From Prorocentrum cordatum (taxonomy: Eukaryota > Sar > Dinophyceae > Prorocentrales > Prorocentraceae): a stretch of 43,500 nt of DNA. Under the pieces are notes generated by a model. It ran no database searches, was not told where the DNA came from, and saw only the letters and a program-made list of their open reading frames with translations. The DNA is taken from positions 1 through 43,500 of the forward strand of contig CAUYUJ010016348.1 of NCBI GenBank assembly GCA_963575745.1, in the 5' to 3' direction. Numbering within the stretch: the first letter of the stretch is position 1; each line of letters opens with the position of its first letter. The position numbers and the translations under genes were made by a program. Positions 20,209 through 27,977 of this stretch are shown one piece after another.

Positions 20209-23112
20209 GACGGCGATGGTGGTCCGGATAGTGACTCGGACTGGGGTGCCCGTTCAAGCAGTAGGGAGCGCTCCGCTTCTGCAGTTTTGCTTTTTGCCAC
20301 TTTTAAGGACGCGGTGGACGCATTGTTGTTCGATGCGCCCCACGTGGGGGCGATGACTCCCTGGACCCATCTCGAGTGGGCCCACTCTTTGCCTCGCGTC
20401 TCTGGCTTTGCACCTCTGCCGCCGCTTCTGGCGCGCGCAGTGGAGCGCCCCACGGCAATGGGCGCTGCTGAATTGCGTGCGTTTCGGGCAGAGAAGCTGG
20501 AATTTTGGCGCGAGCGGAAACGTGTGACGGGCCACGCCTGGGCACAGGAACGCGCAACCCTGCCGTGCCACGTGCGCGAGGTATTGGGTCCAGATAAGAA
20601 TATCCGCTTGCTCGCTGAAATTGCGTCTGCCATGGAGTGGCCCGACGCAGCGCCGGCTAAGGATTTAAAGCACGGATTCCCGCTGCTACGCCAGCTTCCG
20701 CGCAGTGGCACTTCGCCTGCAGTGGCTCATAAGCCAGACTGCATAAGCGCACAAGTGCTGCTGGAAAGAGCCCGCTCCGGCAATAATTCGACACTGGAGC
20801 GGATTCGCCGGTCCGAGATCGCTGAGCCTACGATTTCGCACGCTTTCAATGCCAAGTGCGATGAGGAAGTCGAGACGCGGAAGGCTTTGTGGAAAACACT
20901 GTCGCCGGCGGCTTCCATTATAACGGCTCGGTTTCCTGTGTTTGAAGGTTTCCGCGAGGGCGCAGAGGGCAATTTGATCCCGAAGGTTCGTCTCGTGGAT
21001 GATTTTAGCGATTCCGATGTGAATGCAGCTACGTCCGTCGGGGAGGCTCTCCCAGTGGACAATCTAGATTCGCTGGTCAGTCTAGCGTCTGCTTTAATCG
21101 CAGGGTGCGGCGAGCACGCTGAGATTCGCTTCCGAAAGGAAGATTTCAAGAGCGCGTTCAAGAGTTTACTACCTCTTCGCACGGACCACTTGCGTTTCGC
21201 AGTGGTCTCGTGGGCAGCGGCAGCAGCTGAGAACTCAGGACTGCAGTTGCTCGCGTGTCCTTTCGGGGCTTTAAGCTCGGTGCATTCTTGGCATCGTTTT
21301 GGCAGTTTTGTCCAGGCGTTCTTTACGCAGGAGTTTTTACTTGCCACGCCCCGCTTTGTCGATGATCTGTTTTCGGCCGATCGCAAAGAAGAGCATTCGC
21401 ATGAATTTGCATGGCCGAGGGGTACTGCGAATTGCAGTCGCCAGGTGATCAAGCTTCTAGGCTGGGACTTGGATCAAAAGAAATCGGTCGACGATGCATC
21501 AAGCGCCACTGTGCTGGGAGTTTGCGCCCGCGCTTGGCCAGGCGCAATTGCATTTTGGATCGGTCGGGAGAAGCTCGAGAAGTGGATCCGTTGTATAGAT
21601 GGCGCCTTAGAAGCCAATTCCCTTCGGCCAGCTGAAGCCAAGCGTTTGGCAGGTCGGCTCAGCTGGGGCGGCTCGGTAGTATTCGGCCGTGGGGCCAGAG
21701 CTTATCTAGCTGCTTTGCATTGGCAAGCTAACAGCAGGAGTGCGAGGATTCCGAGGCGCGTCCGGAATGCACTCCTGTGGTGGCGGCGTTTTCTGGGACC
21801 CTGCCCAACGCGCGTGGTCCAGCTGCGTCCACGTGAGGTGCAGCGGTGTTTCGTTTACACCGACGCCGCTGGCGATGGGAAGATTGCGTTTGTGCTTTCT
21901 CATCCGGCTATGCGCGTTTGGTCTGCTGCCGCAGTGCCCACGGTTGCGAAGCGATGGGCCCGACCGCGCCGCGCGCAGATCTCTCTGTGGGAATTAGTGG
22001 CGGCCGTGTGTAGTCTGCAGTTCCTCCTTGAGCATGGGCTCAAGGATTGCGAGACCATTCTGTTCATTGACAGCAACGTCGCGCTCCATGCCCTTGTCCG
22101 GGGCGCGAGCCGGCAACAGGATTACAACGAGATTGTCAATGACTTTTGGTTCACTGTAGCCGCTGCAGGCGTCCTGCTGCACGCAGCGCGCGCACCGTCA
22201 AAGTTAAATTTGGCGGACGGCCCCGCGAGAGATGAATCTTTCGAGGCATCTCGTGCCGAATTCGCAGAGCGAGGTTTCCGGCAAATGCGATGGGACTGGC
22301 TTAGCTTTTACATGAGCAGTGGTCTGCTTTCCTTTATCGATGCCAGCCGGGCTGCTGCCCAGGGAACCTCGGTAGGAGACAGACGTGTGCGTCCACGTGC
22401 AGACACATGGCTATCACCTCTGTTGCTCAGAGCAGCGGCGGCTTCCGGTCATTCTGGCGATTTGGAGGGATTAGAGCGGAGGTTGCTCCAGGAGGGCGCA
22501 GCGCATGCGTCTGATTTCCTCGGCCTTTCAGTCAGTGAGGCAACTGAGATTTGGACGCCGCTGCAGGATTGGACCAAGGATTTCGTAGACAGATTTCTCT
22601 GGGCATGTTCGCAATCGAATGTCAGTGCTACGTGTCCGCGCCACCACGGGCGCAGGCCAAGCCAATTCCGGCTGCCGGTCCACCGCCGGCGAGACGAGCA
22701 GCGGCACCAGGAGATTCAGGGAAGCAGCGGAGAGCCACGGCAGCTTTGGCCTTATGCGCCGCAGCGCGGCGATCTGCACATTTGCCTCCGCCAAAGATTC
22801 TGGCCGACGCAATCAGCGCAATGGCTGCTGTCGATGCGTTGCTGCTTGCGCCGCCAGCGCAAACGCCCCGGGCAGAAGCGGAACGGCGGTCTCAGAGCAG
22901 ATCTGGGGAAAGTTTCGAGGAGGAAGCGATGTGGATTGAGTTCTGCGGCTGGAAGGCGAGTGCTTCGGGCTACGCTTCAGCGCTTCGCCTTTACGGACAG
23001 AATTGCATTCTACACAAGCTTGAGCCCTGGCCCCCAGCAGATGCGTAAGTGGATGCGTTTGTCGTTCTCTTTCGCAGTGCTTCTTCACTTGGTAAATACC
23101 TTTCGCATTTGA
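20209..23112 (+). CDS. E2 Pol: reverse transcriptase-RNase H
   Basis: Open in one frame from the codon after the Gag TGA; there is no nearby ATG, the first being in HVGAMTPWTH. RT: FWRERKRVTGHAW and LGPDKNIRLLAE are shared with E3; KVRLVDDFSDSDVNAAT and FRKEDFKSAFKSLL carry the first catalytic Asp; CPFGALSSVHSWHRFG; catalytic F-V-D-D at 21355-21366; KLLGWDLDQKK. RNase H: CFVYTDAAGDG (Asp), SLWELVAAVCSL (Glu), ILFIDSNVALHALVRGASRQ (Asp), APSKLNLADGPAR. Unlike E1 and E3 there is no TGG TGA after RNase H; the frame continues into the linker (FIDASRAAAQG, LSVSEATEIWTPLQDW) to about 22620. After that the true protein moves to the -1 frame. Confidence 0.85.
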   Translation, partial: DGDGGPDSDSDWGARSSSRERSASAVLLFATFKDAVDALLFDAPHVGAMTPWTHLEWAHSLPRVSGFAPLPPLLARAVERPTAMGAAELRAFRAEKLEFWRERKRVTGHAWAQERATLPCHVREVLGPDKNIRLLAEIASAMEWPDAAPAKDLKHGFPLLRQLPRSGTSPAVAHKPDCISAQVLLERARSGNNSTLERIRRSEIAEPTISHAFNAKCDEEVETRKALWKTLSPAASIITARFPVFEGFREGAEGNLIPKVRLVDDFSDSDVNAATSVGEALPVDNLDSLVSLASALIAGCGEHAEIRFRKEDFKSAFKSLLPLRTDHLRFAVVSWAAAAAENSGLQLLACPFGALSSVHSWHRFGSFVQAFFTQEFLLATPRFVDDLFSADRKEEHSHEFAWPRGTANCSRQVIKLLGWDLDQKKSVDDASSATVLGVCARAWPGAIAFWIGREKLEKWIRCIDGALEANSLRPAEAKRLAGRLSWGGSVVFGRGARAYLAALHWQANSRSARIPRRVRNALLWWRRFLGPCPTRVVQLRPREVQRCFVYTDAAGDGKIAFVLSHPAMRVWSAAAVPTVAKRWARPRRAQISLWELVAAVCSLQFLLEHGLKDCETILFIDSNVALHALVRGASRQQDYNEIVNDFWFTVAAAGVLLHAARAPSKLNLADGPARDESFEASRAEFAERGFRQMRWDWLSFYMSSGLLSFIDASRAAAQGTSVGDRRVRPRADTWLSPLLLRAAAASGHSGDLEGLERRLLQEGAAHASDFLGLSVSEATEIWTPLQDWTKDFVDRFLWACSQSNVSATCPRHHGRRPSQFRLPVHRRRDEQRHQEIQGSSGEPRQLWPYAPQRGDLHICLRQRFWPTQSAQWLLSMRCCLRRQRKRPGQKRNGGLRADLGKVSRRKRCGLSSAAGRRVLRATLQRFAFTDRIAFYTSLSPGPQQMRKWMRLSFSFAVLLHLVNTFRI

Positions 23113-23807
23113 GAACGATCTTGCGATGGATGCGCAGTCCTTTAGGGACACTGCTCGACGCAAGCCGCGTCGCTCGTGGAGCAGAGAAATCTGGAAGAGC
23201 CATTCGGCGAGTAAAAATCCGTGCGACTGCTGATCAGACCCGTAAGTTGGCGCAATGGTGCGTCAGCAATGATCAGCAGGACATTGGTGAATCATGGGTC
23301 GTATCTCGGCACTTCTGTCTCAGATATGGTGAAACTTTGCAGTTGGGCCGTCCTCAGGCGCAAGTTGTCATTGAAACCGCTGCAGGGGGAACAGAAGCTG
23401 TCCCGATAACTTTCTTCAATCGCAAATGTTGTGCTGAGCCGGTGGAGGTCTCGCGCCGGTGCATTTGCAAGTTGCAGGGCAAGACGCTCTGCGGCGCATG
23501 CGTGCTGAGGCGAAGGTTGGCAGACAGCGGGATCCCTTTCGCAAGTATTTCGTATAACGAATCGCTGGCTTGCTTAAAGCTCGCTGCGCAAGCTCTAGGA
23601 TTCGCCGACGCGCGATCCTGGGGCACTCATGCGTTCCGCCGCGGATGGGCCACAGAAGTTGTGCAGGCCAATGGGCCGGCAGCGCTTTTCTATTCGGGAG
23701 GCTGGAGGGGCGTGACGGCCTTCGCGTACGCTTCGGCCAAAGCCCGCGGCACGCTGGAGGAAGCAGAAATCTTAATAGAATTCTCGGAGTCATCTGGCGA
23801 GGACTGA
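22551..23807 (+). CDS. E2 tyrosine recombinase (one in-frame TAA)
   Basis: The frame is -1 relative to Pol and probably entered at about 22620-22680. Core-binding domain: EAMWIEFCGWKASASGYAS and LGKYLSHLRTILRWMRSPLG, interrupted by TAA 23046-23048 where E1 has an ordinary codon, so one nonsense mutation separates two otherwise continuous parts. Catalytic domain: SRHFCLRYGETLQLG (box I Arg at 23322-23324), Cys cluster C-I-C-x7-C-x2-C (23460-23501), THAFRRGWATE (His 23628-23630, Arg 23637-23639), GGWRGVTAFAYAS (nucleophile Tyr 23727-23729). Stop TGA follows FSESSGED, the same acidic Ser-rich tail as in E1 and E3. It would catalyse integration of a circular DNA copy. Confidence 0.85.
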
Positions 23808-23960
23808 GCGTGGAAAACAATCAGAGGAACTGCGTGTACGGAATTGATTGTCGCTTCGCGGGCATGCACATGCACACGCGCACACACACACCTGTGTGCA
23901 TTGGGCTTCCACGTCTGCACAGGATGTGTCTGTCCAGGATGCGATGTCCTGGGGTGCACA

Positions 23961-24066
23961 GGGATACTGGTGGCCTTCGCCCCAAGACATCGCCGGCCAG
24001 ACGTGCGATTAGAGCGTGCCCTGTGCACGCACAGGAGCGCAAACCCACTCCAGGGATGGAGGAAGA
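23961..24066 (+). repeat. E2 B1 repeat
   Basis: From GGGATACTGGTGGCC to GGATGGAGGAAGA, then TTTT (24067-24070). Equals 24604-24709 with a few substitutions and no indel. Confidence 0.9.
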
Positions 24067-24070
24067 TTTT

Positions 24071-24603
24071 CTTAGCCCCCAGGAAAATATGACGACGGAG
24101 CGTGTCATCATCCACTCCTCTCCTCTTGGCCTCTGGGGGCTTCTGGGGTTTGCGTTCGTGGCACAGGACCAATTAGTGACAAGCAGGCTTGTCTCACATG
24201 CCTGGTGCTCTCCTGAGGGGGCAGGCGTATCTGCCTTGCGTCGTGCTCCTGAGCAGCTAACCCTGCCTCACACGCTTGGCGGCTCCGCGGGAGCTGGCGG
24301 GAACTGTGATTGGGAGTCTGCTCCTCGAGGGCACGTGAGGCGCGTCGAAGGCCTCTGGTGATGGGAGCTCGTGGGTCCCTCGTCGCTGGTGCTATGCTGT
24401 TCAAGGTTGAAGGCTTGCTCGTGGGTCCTTCGTCGCCGGTGCTATGCTGTTCAAGGTTGAAGGCCAATTGCACCTGCAGGTAATTGTTTTTTCCTGGTGC
24501 CGCTGGGCGCCATCTTGCACCGCCGAGTGCTGCAGTTTCGGCTGCCTGTGGGTTGCTTCGATTCCCAGCCCTCCCGCCCTCGTGGGTTATGCGCTCTCTG
24601 GCC
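24071..24603 (+). repeat. E2 A2 repeat (hairpin lost)
   Basis: Starts CTTAGCCCCCAGGAAAATAT. Compared with the solo unit at 27315-27977, 24 bp forming a hairpin are missing exactly between CCCCC and AGG. Contains a ~47-bp internal tandem duplication (24372-24466) ending in GCTATGCTGTTCAAGGTTG, present in the solo copy too. Confidence 0.85.
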
Positions 24604-24709
24604 GGGATACTGGTGGCCTTCGCCCCAAGACATCGCCGGCCAGACGTGCGATTAGAGCGTGCCCTGTGTACGCACAGGAGCGCAAACCCACTCAAGGGAT
24701 GGAGGAAGA
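24604..24709 (+). repeat. E2 B2 repeat (3' end of element)
   Basis: Ends GGAGGAAGA then TTTT (24710-24713), followed directly by the dimeric minisatellite (CTGGCGCCGACGCGCCC), so E2 is inserted in that array. Confidence 0.9.
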
Positions 24710-24713
24710 TTTT

Positions 24714-25090
24714 CTGGCGCCGACGCGCCCAGATTTGCATTCTGAGCTCGTTTTCGCGTTTCTGGCGCCTGCGCGCGCGGATTCGCAATTACGGCTCGTT
24801 TCGGCCAATTCTCGCGCCGATGCGCCTGGATTCGGGATTTGTGCGAAACTCTGGCACCGACACGTGCAGAATTGCATTCTGGGTTCGTTGGCGCTTCTCG
24901 CGCACTCGCGCCTTGATTCTCAATTGTGGCGTGTTTTGACAAATTCTGGCGCTGACGCGCCCAGAGTTGTATCAGAGCTCGCTGTTGCCTGCGCGGCGAG
25001 ATTCGCACGCGGCGCGTTTCGGCCAATTCTGGCGCCGACGCGCCCAGATTCTGAACTCGATTTCGTGGTTATGCGGCCCAGGTGGTGATT
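24714..25090. repeat. Dimeric minisatellite array 2 (left arm of palindrome P1)
   Basis: Reverse complement of about 26653-27020, unit by unit, including the particular variants ACACGTGTCGGTGCC and TGAGAATCAAGGCGCG. With that segment it forms the arms around core copy C1. Confidence 0.85.
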
Positions 25091-26650
25091 CAAAAGCAAT
25101 GGAGCGAGTAAGAAGAGGTAACTCTTGGGCAGGCTCAGCCTGGAAAGAAACGATGCAAAGACACTCCTGATCAGCCAATGCCAACCAACCAACCAGCCTG
25201 GAGCGAAGCAGATGGAGAACGAAGGGTGCCCGCGAAAACCTTGCTTCCCGAATGCGCAGCCTCCTCGGAAGCTCCGCACTTCTCTCTCCAGACTTGGCAG
25301 ACGCGAAGCGTGCAGGAGAAAAACTTCAATGCCACGAAGTGTGGCTCTTTTGGGGGTGCTGCATCTGCCACAGGCCGCGGCAGCGTCTCCGCAAGGGGGA
25401 GCCACCTACCCCACAGAAGCAAAATAAAGTTTGTGGATGCCGCAGACCTCCAAAGCAGGGAGCGGCCGCCGCCTGCGCGCCACGCAGCCTGCTGCGCGCC
25501 GCTCTGAAGAAGAGCGCGCGGCACCTGAGCTCGACAGGGCTGCTTGGCAGGAGGCGCGCGGTTTGGCTGCAGACCCGGACTAAGAGGCGACCGCCGACTG
25601 TATAGCACGAAGCCTGCGGGGTCGAGAGCTCCGCGCCGCTCAGAAGAGGAGCGAGCAGCTCGTGAGCGTCACAGGGCTTCTCGGCAGAAGGCACGCGGCA
25701 TGGGCGCAGCCCCCCAAAGCAGGGGGCGGCCGCCGCCGAGCCTGGTGCGTCGAAAGCTCTGCGCCGCTCTGAAGAAGAGCGCGCGGCACATAAGCGTGAC
25801 GAAAACGCTTGGCGGAAAACGCGTGGCGCTGGGCGCTGGCGCAGACACCCAGATTGGGGAGCGGCCGCGGACTGTTCACCGCACGGAAGGAATTGCGCCC
25901 GGCAGCGCTGCGGGCAGGCAGAGCCCGCAGCTGAATGATTCTGGGCGCCAAGCGAATCTGAGCGCGCGGGCGCTGAGCATGCGAATCGGGCTCAGCATGC
26001 AAGCACGCGCGCTTGCGTCAGAATAACCAAAATCACACCGCTGCAAACACCAAACGAATCTGCAGATCTGCGGCGCAGATTGCTGCAATTTTCTGCATCT
26101 GGGCGCGCTGGCGGCAGAAAAGGGAAATCAAGGTCAGAACGTCGTTCCGGGCGCGGAGGTGCCAGAAACGAAAGATCCAGTTCAGAATCCAGTTCTGAGC
26201 GCGCAGGAAGCAGATGGGCAAATCGCGCTGCAAATGCGAAACAGGGCGCGGGAGCCCAGATCCGCGGAAGAAGAAAAATGCTGGCGCGAGAATGGCCAAG
26301 TTGCGCGCAGCTCCGAACCTCGTTGGGGGGCGCAAAACGGAGAAATCAAGCCCAAGCGACTCAAACCGTGCCTGCGCCAAAAAAAGCGAACGAGTCCAGA
26401 ATGTAAATCTGCGCCCGCTGCAGCCGAAATGGCCAAATCGCGTTGCGATGGCGAATCTGGGCGCCGGGCTCTGTAGGCGCGACCGACCGCAAATATGATC
26501 CTCGGGTCGCTGGCCCCAGAATGACAGACCACATGGGTGCCAGAACAGCGCAATCGAGCTCAGAATGCGAGTTTTGGGCGCGTCGGCGCCAGAAAGGCGA
26601 AATCGAATTCAGAATTCAATTCAATTCTCGCTGGTCCAATGACGAAGCCA
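25085..26650. repeat. Core unit C1 (centre of palindrome P1)
   Basis: Direct copy of 29811-31368, starting TGATTCAAAAGCAATGGAG and ending CGCTGGTCCAATGACGAA. The first half holds a conserved open stretch (MENEGCPRKPCFPN, LRTSLSRLGRREACRR) and three diverged ~120-bp repeats with the hairpin CGCTCT-GAAGA-AGAGCG. The second half is diverged minisatellite-like DNA. Both copies keep some of the same short frames, but I cannot support a gene. Insertion/deletion differences include 17 bp lost from the second copy near 31296. Confidence 0.8.
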
Positions 26651-26652
26651 CC

Positions 26653-27310
26653 TGGGCCGCAGAACCACGAAATCGAGTTCAGAATCTGGGCGCGTCGGCG
26701 CCAGAATTGGCCGAAACGCGCCGCATGCGAATCTCGCCGCGAAGGCAACAGCGAGCTCTGATACAACTCTGGGCGCGTCAGCGCCAGAATTGGTCAAAAC
26801 ACGCCACAATTGAGAATCAAGGCGCGAGTGCGCGAGAAGCGCCAACGAACCCAGAATGCAATTCTACACGTGTCGGTGCCAGAGTTGCGCACAAATCCCG
26901 AATCCAGGCGCGTCGGCGCGAGAATTGGCCGAAACGAGCCGCAATTGCGAATCCCCGCGCGCAGGCGCCAGAAACGCGAAAACAAGCTCAGAATGCAAAT
27001 CTGGGCGCGTCGGCGCCAGAATTGGCCGAAACGAGCCGTAATTGCGAATCCGCGCGCGCAGGCGCCAGAAACGAAAACGAGCTCAGAATGCAATTCTGAG
27101 CGCGTCGGCGCCAGAATTGGCCAAAACACGCTACAATTGCGAATCTAGGCGGGCAGGGGCAGGAGCCAGAAACGAAAACGAGCTCAGAATGCAATTCTGA
27201 GCGCGTCGGCGCCAGAAGTGTCCAAACGCGGCGCAAGTGCGAATCTCGGCACACAGGCACGAGTAACAAGAAAACGAGCTCAGAATGCAATTCTCGGCGC
27301 GCCGGCACTG
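26653..27310. repeat. Dimeric minisatellite array 3 (right arm of palindrome P1)
   Basis: Forward-oriented units. 26653-27020 mirrors 24714-25090; 27020-27310 adds about three units without a partner in the left arm. The last variant unit (CAGAAGTGTCCAAACGCG, CACACAGGCACGAG) is also found at 18560-18660. Confidence 0.85.
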
Positions 27311-27314
27311 AAAA

Positions 27315-27977
27315 TCCCCCTCCATTCCTTGAGTGGGTTTGCGCTCCTGTGCGTACACAGGGCACACTCTAATCGCACGTCTGGCCGGCGATGTCTTGGG
27401 GCGAAAGCCACCAGTATCCCGGCCAGAGAGCGCATAACCCACGAGGGCGGGAGGGCTGGGAATCGAAGCAACCCACAGGCAGCCGAAACTGCAGCACTCG
27501 GCGGTGCAAGATGGCGCCCAGCGGCACCAGGAAGAGACAATTACCTGCAGGTGCAATTGGCCTTCAACCTTGAACAGCATAGCACCGGCGACGAAGGACC
27601 CACGAGCAAGCCTTCAACCTTGAACAGCATAGCACCAGCGACGAGGGACCCACGAGCTCCCATCACCAGAGGCCTTCGACGCGCCTCACGTGCCCTCGAG
27701 GAGCAGACTCCCAATGACAGTTCCCGCCAGCTCCCGCGGAGCCGCCAAGCGTGTGAGGCAGGGTTAGCTGCTCAGGAGCACGACGCAAGGCAGATACGCC
27801 TGCTCCCGCAGGAGAGCACCAGGCATGTGAGACAAGCCTGCTTGTCACTAATTGGACCTGTGCCACGAACGCAAACCCCAGAAGCCGCCAGAGGCCAAGA
27901 GGAGAGGAGTGGATGATGACACGCTCCGTCGTCATATTTTCCTGCCCCCCAAATCGCTTCGCGATTTGGGGGCTAAG
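27315..27977 (-). mobile_element. Solo A-B unit of the E2 family
   Basis: 663 bp on the minus strand, equal to the 639-bp A2+B2 of E2 plus a 24-bp hairpin. It starts CTTAGCCCCCAAATCGC (27977 downwards) and ends in GGAATGGAGGGGGA at 27315. Flanks are AAAA (27311-27314) and AAA (27978-27980) inside the minisatellite. The homologous unoccupied site is at about 18655-18680 (GGCACTAAAATTGGCTGAAA). This is the expected product of recombination between A1 and A2 of a full element, the counterpart of a solo LTR, or an insertion of an A-B circle. Confidence 0.8.
27947..27973. repeat. Perfect 12-bp hairpin in the solo unit
   Basis: CCCCCAAATCGC, loop TTC, GCGATTTGGGGG. The same stem with loop GTA occurs at 39965-39991. 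Confidence 0.95.

Larger units (their letters stand above)
19915..24713 (+). mobile_element. E2: YR retroelement, nearly intact Pol, 5'-truncated
   Basis: Order: end of Gag, in-frame TGA, RT-RNase H, linker, YR, B1 (23961-24066), A2 (24071-24603), B2 (24604-24709). B1 and B2 are the same length and differ by only a few bases. No A1 is visible upstream of the Gag remnant, where tandem repeats take over, so the 5' end is lost or rearranged. Damage in Pol is small (one frame change and one nonsense codon), which suggests this is the youngest element here. No integrase, protease, chromodomain or primer-binding site was seen; integration would depend on the YR. Confidence 0.85.
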
